Source: Sphingomonas sp. TZW2008
GTDB taxonomy: Bacteria; Pseudomonadota; Alphaproteobacteria; Sphingomonadales; Sphingomonadaceae
DNA: 64,000 nt
Assembly: GCF_002117915.1 (NCBI RefSeq)
Contig: NZ_BDJB01000003.1
Span: 558,001-622,000, forward strand
Reading direction: 5' to 3'
The position numbers and the translations under genes were made by a program. Under the pieces are notes generated by a model. It worked only from the letters and a program-made list of their open reading frames with translations, searched no databases and was not told where the DNA came from. Of the stretch, positions 55,981 to 64,000 are shown piece by piece (the first letter of the stretch is position 1; the number at the start of each line of letters is the position of its first letter).

Positions 55981-56442
55981 ATGCCGTTTACCGACTCGAC
56001 TTTCTATCCCGACGTGTCGCCCGGCTATTTCGTCCGTCAGATTCACCAGATGAGCGTCGCCGCGATCGACCGCACGCTTGCCGACGACGGAATGAGCGCG
56101 ACGCAGTGGATGACGCTGGTGTCGCTCTATTTCGACCATGCCGATACCTGCGCCGGGCTGGCGCGCACGCTGGGGCATGACAAGGGCGCGATGACGCGGC
56201 TGATCGATCAGATGGAACAGGCCGGGTGGGTGGTGCGCCAGCGCGACGACGCCGATCGCCGCGTCGTGCGGCTGACGCTGACCGAGGCTGGGCGCGAGGC
56301 CGCGGTCGCCGCCAAGCGCAAGGTGATCGACTGCTGGAACGGCTTTCTTGCCGACTGGAGCGACGCGGAGGTCGCCGATCTGATCGCGACGCTGCAGCGC
56401 CTGCGCCGCACGATGGAGGAAAGCGCCGCATGCGCCGCCTGA
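55981..56442 (+). CDS. MarR family repressor of efflux operon
   Basis: 153 residues. The winged helix core is TQWMTLVSLYFDHADTCAGLARTLGHDKGAMTRLIDQMEQAGWVVRQRDDADRRVVRLTLTEAGREA (about 42-106), with the conserved D-RR wing. It is the first gene of an operon of outer membrane factor, HlyD adaptor and MFS pump, and overlaps the next gene by 13 bp. Regulation by a toxic ligand is inferred. The start has only a weak ribosome binding site. Confidence 0.9.
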   Translation: MPFTDSTFYPDVSPGYFVRQIHQMSVAAIDRTLADDGMSATQWMTLVSLYFDHADTCAGLARTLGHDKGAMTRLIDQMEQAGWVVRQRDDADRRVVRLTLTEAGREAAVAAKRKVIDCWNGFLADWSDAEVADLIATLQRLRRTMEESAACAA

Positions 56443-57950
56443 ACATGTCCCGCCCGGCGATCCGCATCGGCCGCGCCGCCGGTCGCAAGGGGATCGGGGC
56501 GGGACGATCCAAATTCGGCGTGTCCAGCAGCATCGGCGCCGCGCTCCTCGCCCTTGCCGCGTGCTCGCCACCCGATACGCACCCGCAGCTCACGGCAAAG
56601 GCGCCGGCCGATCTCGGCCTCATCGGCGCGCCGATGCCGGTGATCGATCCCGAATGGTGGACCGCCTATCGCGATCCTCAGCTCGACCGGATCGTCGCCG
56701 ACGCACTCGCCGGCAGCCCGACGCTCGATGCCGCGCTCGCCCGCGTGCGCCAGGCGGAGGCGGTGCTGGCACGCCGCGACGCCGATCTCGCCCCGTCGAT
56801 CACCGCCGACGGCAACGCGCAGGTGGCGCGCCTCTCCGGCCGCTACACGATCCCGCCGCCCTTTGCCGGCAGCGTGCGCTTCCTCGGCACGGCGCAGGCG
56901 AATCTGTCGTGGAACCTCGACCTGTTCGGCCGCCAGCGTGCCGCGATCGCTGGCGCGCGCGCGTCCGCCGCCGCTGCCGCGCTCGACGTCGAAGCAGCGC
57001 GGCTGATGCTCGCCGGCGCGGTCGTCTCGACCTATGCCGAGGTTGCGCGCGCCGAGCGGATCGCCGAGATCGCGCGCGCCACGATCGCCACGCGCGAGCG
57101 CGCCGTCCGCCTCGTCACCGTCCGCGTCGAGAACCGGCTCGCGAGCCAACTCGACGTGCAGGCCGCCACCACGCTGCTCGCGCAGGCGCGCGTCGCATTG
57201 ACCCGTGCGCAGGCCGCACGCGTGCTGGCGGCGAACGCGCTCGCGCAGCTCGCCGGGCGCGGCGCCGATTACCCCGCCGGAATCGGGCCCACACGGCTTA
57301 CCGCGCCAACCACGCTGCCGCTGCCCGCCGCGATCCCAGCCGACCTGCTCGCGCGCCGCGCCGACATTGCCGCCGCCACCGCGCGGGTCGAGGCCGCCGC
57401 CGCCGGCCGCCAAGTGGCGCGCCGCGCCTTCTATCCCGACGTCAACCTCATCGCGCTCGCCGGGCTCCAGGCGGTCGGCATCGGCAATTTCTTCAATCCC
57501 GAAGCCGCGACCGCCGGCGCCGGCGCGGCGCTGCACCTGCCGATCTTCGACGGCGGGCGGCTGCGCGCCGATCTCGCCGAGGCTACCGCCGCGGTCGATC
57601 TCGCGATCGCTGACTATAACGGCGTCGTGGTCGGCGCGGTGCGCGACGCCGCCGACGCTCTCGCGACGATCCAGGCGACCGAGCGCGAGGCCGCGGCGCA
57701 GGGCGCCGTCGTGCGCGGCTTCGCCGAAACCAACCGCCTCAACGCGGTGCGCATCGCCGCGGGTCTCGATTCGCGGCTGACCGGGATCGATACCGACATC
57801 CGCCTGCTCGACGCCCAGCTGGCGCAAGCGACGCTCGGCATCGACGCCCTCGCGGCGCGCGCACGCCTCGTCCAGGCGCTGGGCGGCGGCTTTGATCCCG
57901 CGCGCACCCCCGCCGCCACCGCCCTTCCCGCCCGGACCACCCAGCCATGA
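56430..57950 (+). CDS. NodT/OprM-type outer-membrane efflux lipoprotein
   Basis: 506 residues from the ATG at 56430, set by GGAGGAAA (56415-56422), inside the end of marR. A long N-terminus precedes a lipobox (LALAAC, about 42). Two OMF repeats follow: PEWWTAYRDPQLDRIVADALAGSPTLDAALARVRQAEAVLARRDADLAPSI, then LSWNLDLFGRQRAAIAGARASAAAA and a matching second half (LPIFDGGRLRADLAEATAAVDLAIADY). It forms the trimeric exit channel of a tripartite pump. It overlaps the next gene by 4 bp. Confidence 0.92.
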   Translation: MRRLNMSRPAIRIGRAAGRKGIGAGRSKFGVSSSIGAALLALAACSPPDTHPQLTAKAPADLGLIGAPMPVIDPEWWTAYRDPQLDRIVADALAGSPTLDAALARVRQAEAVLARRDADLAPSITADGNAQVARLSGRYTIPPPFAGSVRFLGTAQANLSWNLDLFGRQRAAIAGARASAAAAALDVEAARLMLAGAVVSTYAEVARAERIAEIARATIATRERAVRLVTVRVENRLASQLDVQAATTLLAQARVALTRAQAARVLAANALAQLAGRGADYPAGIGPTRLTAPTTLPLPAAIPADLLARRADIAAATARVEAAAAGRQVARRAFYPDVNLIALAGLQAVGIGNFFNPEAATAGAGAALHLPIFDGGRLRADLAEATAAVDLAIADYNGVVVGAVRDAADALATIQATEREAAAQGAVVRGFAETNRLNAVRIAAGLDSRLTGIDTDIRLLDAQLAQATLGIDALAARARLVQALGGGFDPARTPAATALPARTTQP

Positions 57951-59107
57951 CCGACACTGCCGCCACCTCGCCCGCATCCCCGCCGAACGGCAAGCCCGCG
58001 ACGCGCAAGCGCCTGTTGCTGATCCTTGCCGTCGTCGTGCTCGTCGGCCTCGCGATCTGGGCGGTGTTTCACTTCCTGCTAGCGAAGCCCGAGGAGGAGA
58101 CCGACGACGCCTATGTCGCCGGCGACGTCGTCGCCGTCACCGCGCGCGATCCGGGCACGATCGTCGCGCTGCACGCGGACAATACGCAGGCGGTGAAGGC
58201 GGGGCAGCCGCTGATCGACCTCGATCCGCTGACAGCCGACGTGAATCTCGCCGCGGCGGAGGCGGAACTCGCCCGCGCGGTGCGCGGCACACGCTCCGAC
58301 TTCTCGCGCGTCAACGAAACGCAGGCCGCGGTCGTCCAGGCCGAGGCGGAACTCGCCGCCGCGCGCGCCGACTATCAGCGCCGCCGCGGTGCCGCCGCCG
58401 AGGGCGCGGTGTCGGGCGAGGAGCTCGGCCACGCTGCGGATCAGGTGAAGGTCGCGACTGCCGCGCTCAACCTCGCGCGCAGCCGCCGCGCGCAGGCGCA
58501 AACCACCGTCGCCGGCACCGCGGTCGGCACCAACCCGGCGGTGCTCGCCGCGATCGCGGGCTATCGCCGTGCCGCAATCGTGCGCAGCCACATGCACGTC
58601 GTTGCGCCGATCGACGGCGTCGTTGCGCAGCGCAACGCGCAGGTCGGCCAGCAGATTGCCGCCGGCACGCCGCTGATGGCGATCGTGCCGCTCAACCGCT
58701 TGTGGGTCGACGCCAACTTCCGCGAAACGCAGCTCAAGGACCTGCGCATCGGCCAGCGCGCGACGATCGTGGCGGACGCCTATGGCGACGACATCGTCTA
58801 CCACGGCCGCGTCGTCGGCCTGTCGGCAGGCAGCGGCAACGCCTTCGCGCTGCTGCCGCCGCAGAACGCGAGCGGCAATTGGATCAAGATCGTCCAGCGT
58901 GTGCCGGTGCGCATCATGCTTGATCCGCGCGAGCTGCGCGTGAACCCGCTGCGTGTCGGCCTGTCGGTGATGGCGACGATCGACACAGCGGACGCGCGCG
59001 GCGCGCGGCTCGCGCAACCGGCGAGCCAGCCGTACCGCGGCGCGATCGCCGAGGCCGATCCTGCGGTGGAGGCGAAGATCGCGCAGATCATCGCCGCGAA
59101 CCGCTGA
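57947..59107 (+). CDS. HlyD/EmrA-type membrane fusion protein
   Basis: 386 residues. One N-terminal transmembrane helix (LLLILAVVVLVGLAIWAVFHFLL, about 24-46) is followed by DDAYVAGDVVAVTARDPGTIVALHADNTQAVKAGQPLIDLDP, the standard lipoyl/beta-barrel start. A helical hairpin (about 105-190) and RSHMHVVAPIDGVVAQRNAQVGQQIAAGTPLMAIVPL complete the adaptor. It links the inner-membrane MFS pump to the outer-membrane channel. ATGA overlap with the preceding gene. Confidence 0.93.
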   Translation: MTDTAATSPASPPNGKPATRKRLLLILAVVVLVGLAIWAVFHFLLAKPEEETDDAYVAGDVVAVTARDPGTIVALHADNTQAVKAGQPLIDLDPLTADVNLAAAEAELARAVRGTRSDFSRVNETQAAVVQAEAELAAARADYQRRRGAAAEGAVSGEELGHAADQVKVATAALNLARSRRAQAQTTVAGTAVGTNPAVLAAIAGYRRAAIVRSHMHVVAPIDGVVAQRNAQVGQQIAAGTPLMAIVPLNRLWVDANFRETQLKDLRIGQRATIVADAYGDDIVYHGRVVGLSAGSGNAFALLPPQNASGNWIKIVQRVPVRIMLDPRELRVNPLRVGLSVMATIDTADARGARLAQPASQPYRGAIAEADPAVEAKIAQIIAANR

Positions 59108-59208
59108 GCCGATGGCGCTTTCGGTGATTTCGGCGCGAGCGCGACGGGCTGGTACGCGGTCACCAGCGTGCGCGACGATTGTATCGACGCGACAGGAAGC
59201 CTCGCGAC

Positions 59209-60753
59209 GTGGCTAGCGCGCCGCCGCAACCCGCGCCGCTCGCCGGGCCGCGGCTCGGGCTTGTCGCCTTCGCGCTCGCGCTCGGCACGTTCATGATGGT
59301 GCTCGACACCACCATCGCCAACGTCTCGCTGCCGACGATCGCCGGCAATCTCGGCGTCAGTTCGGACAATTCGACCTGGATCGTCACCGCCTTCGCGGTA
59401 GCCAACGGCATCTCGGTGCCGCTTACCGGGTGGCTGATGCGCCGCTTCGGCGTCGTGCGCACCTTCTGCGTCTCGCTCACGCTCTTCACGATCGCCTCGT
59501 TCCTGTGCGGCGTCGCGTGGGATCTGCCGTCGCTGATCGCGTTCCGCGTTCTCCAGGGCGCCGTATCCGGGCCGATGATGCCGGGCAGCCAGGCGCTGCT
59601 CATCTCGGTCTTCCCGCCCGACAAGCGCTCCACCGCGCTCGGCATCTGGTCGATGACGACGCTGGTCGCGCCGATCATGGGCCCGATTCTCGGCGGGTTC
59701 ATCTCGGACAATTACCACTGGTCGTGGATCTTCCTGATCAACGTGCCCTTTGGCATCTTCACCGTCGCGATCTGCTGGACCAATCTCGCCAGCCGTGAGA
59801 CGCCGACCGCCAAGGTGCCGATCGACACGATCGGCCTCGCGCTGCTCGTACTGTGGGTCGGCTCGCTCCAGATCATGCTCGATCTCGGCAAGAACGCCGA
59901 TTGGTTCAACGATCCGATGATCGTGGTGCTGACCGTCGTCGCCGCGATCGGCTTCGTCGCATGGCTGATCTGGGAGCTGACCGACGCCAATCCGATCGTC
60001 GACCTGTCGCTGTTTGCCAACCGCAATTTCGCGATCGGCAATATCGCCTTCTGCCTCGGCTATGCCGTGTTCTTCGCCAACATCCTGCTGCTGCCGCTGT
60101 GGCTGCAGACGCAGCTCGGCTACACCGCAACCTGGGCGGGCCTCGTCGCCGCGCCAAGCGGCGTCGTCGCGGTGCTGCTGACGCCGCTCAGCGCGCGGCT
60201 GTCGGGCAAGATCGACGCGCGCATCCTCGCCAGCGTGGCGTTCGTCGCCTTTGCGATCAGTTACTGGCTGCGCTCGGGCTACACCACCAATGCCGGCTTC
60301 TGGGATTTCGTCTTCCCGCTGCTCGTTCAGGGCGTCGCGATGTCGACCTTCTTCCTGTCGATGCTGACCATCTCGCTCGATCGCATCCCGCCAGAGCGGC
60401 TGCCGTCCGCCACCGGCCTGTCGAACTTCACGCGCATCGTCGCCGGGGCGTTCGCCGCGTCGATCATCACTACCGCCTGGGATCGGCGCGAGGCGCTGCA
60501 CCAGGGCCGGCTTTCCGACGCCATCGGCAACGGCGTGCCGTATCGCATGGCGGTCGAGAACCTCACCCGCCTCGGCCTCGACGCGACGCAGGCTGCGGCG
60601 GCGGTCACGCGCCAGATGGTCGGCCAAGCGTATCTCCTCGCCTCGACCGATCTGTTCCGCCTGTCGGCCTATCTCAGCGGCTCGCTGCTGATCCTCGTCT
60701 GGCTATGCCGCCGGCCGTCGGCGAATGGCGCGGGTCCCGTCGCCGCCGACTGA
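59209..60753 (+). CDS. DHA2/EmrB-type MFS drug exporter
   Basis: 514 residues from a GTG with AGGAAGCC upstream; the TTG at 59179 is not preferred. It has about 14 transmembrane helices. The first has FALALGTFMMVLDTTIANVSLPTIAGNLGVSSDNSTWIVTAFAVANGISVPLTGWLMRRFGVVRTF, the EmrB hallmark with the MFS loop. It uses proton energy to expel drugs through the OMF channel. The 101-bp gap before it is longer than the other joints of the operon. Confidence 0.93.
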   Translation: MASAPPQPAPLAGPRLGLVAFALALGTFMMVLDTTIANVSLPTIAGNLGVSSDNSTWIVTAFAVANGISVPLTGWLMRRFGVVRTFCVSLTLFTIASFLCGVAWDLPSLIAFRVLQGAVSGPMMPGSQALLISVFPPDKRSTALGIWSMTTLVAPIMGPILGGFISDNYHWSWIFLINVPFGIFTVAICWTNLASRETPTAKVPIDTIGLALLVLWVGSLQIMLDLGKNADWFNDPMIVVLTVVAAIGFVAWLIWELTDANPIVDLSLFANRNFAIGNIAFCLGYAVFFANILLLPLWLQTQLGYTATWAGLVAAPSGVVAVLLTPLSARLSGKIDARILASVAFVAFAISYWLRSGYTTNAGFWDFVFPLLVQGVAMSTFFLSMLTISLDRIPPERLPSATGLSNFTRIVAGAFAASIITTAWDRREALHQGRLSDAIGNGVPYRMAVENLTRLGLDATQAAAAVTRQMVGQAYLLASTDLFRLSAYLSGSLLILVWLCRRPSANGAGPVAAD

Positions 60754-60811
60754 TCTTGCGTCGCCGCGCTGGCCAATTCATAGCGCGTTCCAAATACGAC
60801 GGGAGAGGGCC

Positions 60812-61942
60812 ATGGATCTTTCGCTCAGCGACGAGCAGGCGATGCTCCGCGACACGCTGAAACGCTATCTGGCGCAGCATCACGCGTTCGATCCGCACCG
60901 CACGTGCGATACCGGGGCACTGTGGCACGCGCTCGGCCGCGATCTCGGCGTGCTCGGCGCGACGCTGCCGACCGAAGCTGGCGGGCTGGGCGGCGGCGCC
61001 GTCGAAGCGATGGTCGTCGCCGATGCGCTCGGCGAGGCGCTGGCGAGCGTCCCTTATATCGAGACCGTGGTCGTCGCCGCCGGCCTGCTTAAGCGCGTCG
61101 GTGGCGAGCGCGCGGCGGCGCTGCTGCCGCTGATCGCCGAGGGTGCGACGCGCGCGGTGCTCGCCGCGGGCGAGGCGGATAGCCGCCAGGCGCTCGAGGC
61201 GGTCGCGACCACCGCGCGGCGCAGCGGCAACGGCTGGACGCTCGACGGCGACAAAGTCGTGGTCGCCGGCGCGCCGGGCGCCGAGTGGCTGATCGTCACC
61301 GCGCGGACTGACGGTGCGCCGCGCGACGTGCGCGGCGTGTCGCTGTTCCTCGTGCCCGCCGACGCGCCGGGCATCGGCCGCCACGATTACGCGCTGATCG
61401 ACGGCCTGCCTGCCTCCGACCTGACAATGCGCAACGTGACGCTGCCCGCCGACGCGCTGCTCGGCGAGGAGGGCGCCGCGCTGCCGCTGCTCGAACAGGC
61501 GCGCGACGAGGGCATCGCCGCGCTCTGCGCCGAGGCCGCCGGGCTCACGCGCAAGCTGCTCGGCGATACCGTCGCCTATACCAAGGAGCGCAAGCAGTTC
61601 GGCCAGCCGCTCGCCAGCTTCCAGGCGCTGCAGCACCGCATGGTCGACATGTTCATCGCGGTCGAGCAGGCGACTTCCGCCGCCTATCTCGCCGCGCTCC
61701 ATCTCGATGCGGATGCCGCAACGCGCGCGCGCTCGATTGCGGCGGCGAAGGCGACGGTGGCCGATGCCGTGCGCTTCGTCGGCCAGAACGCCGTCCAGCT
61801 GCACGGCGGGATGGGGATGACCGACGAGCTGGCGGTCGGCCACTATTTCCGTCGCGCGACGGCGATCGAGCAGCAGTTCGGCGCCGGCGATCACCATGCG
61901 AAGCGCTATGCCGCGCTGATGCGGCAGGCACTCGCGCTCTAG
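60812..61942 (+). CDS. Acyl-CoA dehydrogenase family protein
   Basis: 376 residues with GGGAGAGGG before the ATG. N-terminal DLSLSDEQAMLRDTLKRYL, middle strand LDGDKVVVAGAPGAEWLIVTARTDG, YTKERKQFGQPLASFQALQHRMVDMFIAVEQA and the C-terminal QLHGGMGMTDELAVGHYFRRATAIEQQFG match the family. Substrate unknown. Its TAG stop is the first three bases of the inverted-repeat element 61940-62110. Confidence 0.9.
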   Translation: MDLSLSDEQAMLRDTLKRYLAQHHAFDPHRTCDTGALWHALGRDLGVLGATLPTEAGGLGGGAVEAMVVADALGEALASVPYIETVVVAAGLLKRVGGERAAALLPLIAEGATRAVLAAGEADSRQALEAVATTARRSGNGWTLDGDKVVVAGAPGAEWLIVTARTDGAPRDVRGVSLFLVPADAPGIGRHDYALIDGLPASDLTMRNVTLPADALLGEEGAALPLLEQARDEGIAALCAEAAGLTRKLLGDTVAYTKERKQFGQPLASFQALQHRMVDMFIAVEQATSAAYLAALHLDADAATRARSIAAAKATVADAVRFVGQNAVQLHGGMGMTDELAVGHYFRRATAIEQQFGAGDHHAKRYAALMRQALAL

Positions 61943-62110
61943 GATCCGTACCCAATCAGAACAGGGTCGTGACGGAGCAGAAATGGCGGCTGGGCTAGGA
62001 GCAAGGAGGGAGCGATGCCGAAGCCTCGTGACCGACGCCGAGACGCCGCCCAGTCGTCATTTCCGTCCGCCGCTGCGCGGTCACCCTGTTCTGATTGAGT
62101 ACCGACCCTA
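61940..62110. repeat. 171-bp inverted-repeat (MITE-like) element at a convergent gene junction
   Basis: The outer 28 bp (61940-61967) and (62083-62110) are inverted copies with three mismatches; the inner 20 bp of each differ at only one base. Further inside, the arms keep partial complementarity for about 25 bp more. The two outermost triplets are the TAG stops of the acyl-CoA dehydrogenase and purK. No transposase-length frame is present. Confidence 0.72.
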
Positions 62111-63175
62111 GCGGCGAACGCGGGTGACGTGCCCCATCTTGCGGCCGGCGCGCACCTCGCGCTTGCCGTAGAGGTGGAGGTGCGCGCCCGGCTCGGCGAG
62201 CAGCTCGCCCCAGCGCCCCGCTGCGTCGCCGATCAGATTCTCCATCGTCACTTCGCTGCCGGTCAGCCCGGTATCGCCGAGCGGCAGCCCGCAAATCGCG
62301 CGGACGTGGTTCTCGAACTGCGAGGTGACCGCGCCCTCGATCGTCCAATGCCCCGAATTGTGCACGCGCGGCGCCATCTCGTTGAACACCGGTCCCGCAG
62401 GCGTCGCGAAATACTCGCACGTCAGCACGCCGACATGCCCCAGCGCGTCGGCGATCCGCCCGGTCAGCGCCGCCGCCTCGGTCCAATGCGCGGCGATTTC
62501 CGCCGGCGCCGGAACGGTCGAGCGCGCGAGGATCGCGTCGACATGCTCGTTCCACGGCGGGGGGTAGCTCACCATGTTGCCCGCATGATCGCGCACCAGC
62601 ACGATCGAGAATTCGTGCGTGAAGTCGACGAAAGCCTCGAGCACCGCCGGTCCGTCGATCGCCGTCCACGCCGCGTCGGCATCGTCCGCCGAATGCAGCC
62701 GCACCTGGCCCTTGCCGTCGTATCCCATGCGCGTCGTCTTGAGCACCGACGGCGTGCCGATCCGCGCCAGCGCCGTATCGAGCTCGGCGCGCGAGCCGAC
62801 CGCCGCCCAGCGCGCCGGCGTGCCGCCGAGTGCCGCGACGAATTCCTTCTCCGCCACTCGTTCCTGTGCCACGCGCAGGCTGGCGGGCGAAGGATGCACC
62901 GGCACGCGCTCGGCGAGCCACTCGACCGGGCCGGCGGCGATGTTCTCGAATTCGTAGGTGACGACGTCGCACTGCGCCGCGAAGTCGGCGAGCACGATGC
63001 GGTTGTGGTAGTCCGCACGCGTCATTGACGAGGCGGTCTGCGCCGCGACGCTCTCGCGGTCGGGGGCGAGGACGTGCGTGCGATAGCCGAGCTGCGCCGC
63101 AGCCGAGGCGATCATCCGCCCCAATTGACCGCCACCCAGGATGCCGATCGTCGATCCCGGCGGCAGCGGCGTCAT
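62108..63175 (-). CDS. purK: 5-(carboxyamino)imidazole ribonucleotide synthase
   Basis: 355 residues from the ATG at 63175. [36 protein letters not shown] is the N-terminal domain, followed by ATP-grasp motifs ([54 protein letters not shown]). It carboxylates AIR with ATP in purine synthesis. It overlaps purE by 4 bp (ATGA). The C-terminus carries [17 protein letters not shown] as usual. Confidence 0.96.
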   Translation of the reverse strand: MTPLPPGSTIGILGGGQLGRMIASAAAQLGYRTHVLAPDRESVAAQTASSMTRADYHNRIVLADFAAQCDVVTYEFENIAAGPVEWLAERVPVHPSPASLRVAQERVAEKEFVAALGGTPARWAAVGSRAELDTALARIGTPSVLKTTRMGYDGKGQVRLHSADDADAAWTAIDGPAVLEAFVDFTHEFSIVLVRDHAGNMVSYPPPWNEHVDAILARSTVPAPAEIAAHWTEAAALTGRIADALGHVGVLTCEYFATPAGPVFNEMAPRVHNSGHWTIEGAVTSQFENHVRAICGLPLGDTGLTGSEVTMENLIGDAAGRWGELLAEPGAHLHLYGKREVRAGRKMGHVTRVRR

Positions 63176-63648
63176 GCCGGGCGCTCCGCCACCGCCTCGG
63201 TCTGCGCCGCGCGCCATGCCTTCAGCCGCTCGGCGAGCGCCGCATCGCCCGTGGCCAGGATCGCGGCGGCGAGCAGCCCGGCGTTGATCGCACCGGCCTT
63301 GCCGATCGCCAGCGTGCCGACCGGGATGCCGCCGGGCATCTGCACGATCGACAACAGGCTATCCATGCCCTTAAGCGCCTTAGATTCGACGGGCACGCCG
63401 AGCACCGGCAGGTGCGTCATCGCCGCCGCCATCCCCGGCAGGTGCGCCGCGCCGCCCGCGCCTGCGACGATCACCTTGATGCCGCGATCGGCGGCGCCGG
63501 TGGCGTAATCGTAGAGCCGCTGCGGCGTGCGATGCGCCGAGACGACGCGCGTCTCATGCGGGACGGCGAGCGCGTCGAGCGTCTCCGCGGCGTGCCGCAT
63601 CGTCTCCCAATCGGACGTCGAGCCCATGATGATGCCGACCTGCGCCAT
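63172..63648 (-). CDS. purE: N5-CAIR mutase
   Basis: 158 residues. [45 protein letters not shown], then [29 protein letters not shown] and [29 protein letters not shown] match PurE closely. It converts N5-CAIR to CAIR, the step after PurK. The order purE-purK, with 4-bp overlap, is the usual operon. Confidence 0.96.
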   Translation of the reverse strand: MAQVGIIMGSTSDWETMRHAAETLDALAVPHETRVVSAHRTPQRLYDYATGAADRGIKVIVAGAGGAAHLPGMAAAMTHLPVLGVPVESKALKGMDSLLSIVQMPGGIPVGTLAIGKAGAINAGLLAAAILATGDAALAERLKAWRAAQTEAVAERPA

Positions 63649-63731
63649 GCTCGGCGGTTAGCGAGCCGCGGAAACGAGGGCAACTGGAAGCTGCGGGGCG
63701 TCCGCCGGTTGCGCGCTGCCGCGCGATCCGC

Positions 63732-64000
63732 TCAGCGGCGCGCGCGCGGATTGAGCGCGAAAACCCGCTCGACGTCGCGCTCGATCACCTTGGCCGTCAC
63801 GCGTTCCACCAGCCGCTGCGCGCTGCGCCACGGGCGCAGCTCGCCCTGCCGCTGGCGATGCCCGTCGATTAGCCGACTGCCCCAGCCCTCGATCGCGTCA
63901 GCCGGCGGCGCACCGCTCGTGTCGGTAAGCACCAGCGACGGAAAGGGCAGCGCGATCGCGGGGGAGGCGTAATCGTCCTTCGCCCCCGCGCCATCGCCCG
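63732..64000 (-). CDS. C-terminal part of a possible RBBP9/YdeN-like hydrolase (cut by right edge)
   Basis: The minus strand is open from the right edge to a stop at 63732 (about 89 residues). DYASPAIALPFPSLVLTDTSG then AIEGWGSRLIDGH resembles the C-terminal half of RBBP9/YdeN alpha/beta hydrolases (LPFPS, the acid region and AWGSRL). The remainder (ELRPWRSAQRLVERVTAKVIERDVERVF) is not diagnostic. The catalytic serine would lie outside the window. Confidence 0.35.
   Translation of the reverse strand, partial: GDGAGAKDDYASPAIALPFPSLVLTDTSGAPPADAIEGWGSRLIDGHRQRQGELRPWRSAQRLVERVTAKVIERDVERVFALNPRARR

Noticed and set aside
56208..57977. Open frame of 589 codons opposite the outer membrane factor
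   Set aside because: Gly/Arg-rich antisense frame; the plus-strand product has a lipobox and OMF repeats and starts behind a good ribosome binding site.
58798..60627. Open frame of 609 codons opposite HlyD and MFS genes
   Set aside because: Asp/Arg/His-rich composition without hydrophobic pattern, while the plus strand encodes a clear 14-helix exporter.

Overview
The window reads as chromosomal DNA of a GC-rich alphaproteobacterium, most likely a sphingomonad (Sphingomonas or a close relative). The signs are dense genes with frequent ATGA and TGATG overlaps, several acyl-CoA degradation genes, a 1025-residue TonB-dependent receptor, an OmpA protein with a polyproline linker, a DUF2093 protein, an HWE/HisKA_2-type sensor kinase, and a gene-transfer-agent (GTA) style cluster ending in a DUF2793 gene. 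This assignment is inference from gene content. I see no rRNA, tRNA, CRISPR array or intact insertion sequence.

Layout. 1-6.4 kb: the start of a CHAT/TPR-type protein (cut by the left edge), a thioredoxin-like protein, an LCAD-like acyl-CoA dehydrogenase, a YdeI/DUF1905 protein, a membrane chemotaxis transducer coupled to a small membrane protein, and a DEAD-box helicase. 6.4-13.3 kb: nitroreductase, thiolase, an HSD10-like dehydrogenase, three hotdog thioesterases, CsbD, a crotonase and a PQQ-type sugar dehydrogenase. 13.5-14.7 kb: OmpA. 14.8-20.6 kb (minus strand): a remnant GTA/prophage operon in which the portal gene is fused in frame to the tail gene DUF2163, so all capsid and most tail genes are missing. 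20.9-31 kb: lpd, an acyl-CoA dehydrogenase, a Crp/Fnr regulator, a thioesterase, CsaA, GST, a crotonase, the sensor kinase, RlpA, a class II aldolase and an alcohol dehydrogenase. 31.2-33.8 kb: clpB. 33.8-39.9 kb: two tandem small secreted paralogues, then an aspartyl beta-hydroxylase, a sulfotransferase-like protein and the TonB receptor.

40-50 kb: a periplasmic protein, M23 peptidase, DUF2093, xseA and purD (whose start codons overlap head to head), a helix-hairpin-helix membrane protein, threonine aldolase, an EamA transporter, an NAD(P)-dependent epimerase-like protein and an M28 peptidase. 50-56 kb: pepN, a small conserved protein and an M16 peptidase. 56-60.8 kb: a marR-OMF-HlyD-MFS multidrug efflux operon with a perfect 18-bp palindrome just before marR. 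60.8-64 kb: an acyl-CoA dehydrogenase, then purK-purE in convergent orientation, separated by a 171-bp inverted-repeat element whose two ends supply the stop codons of both flanking genes. The start-truncated end of another gene lies at the right edge.

Most of the window is ordinary housekeeping and catabolic chromosome. The most unusual items are the portal-DUF2163 fusion that turns a GTA cluster into a packaging-motor plus tail-tip remnant, the SOS-box-like site over its promoter, the stop-codon-supplying inverted repeat near 62 kb, and the xseA/purD start-codon overlap.
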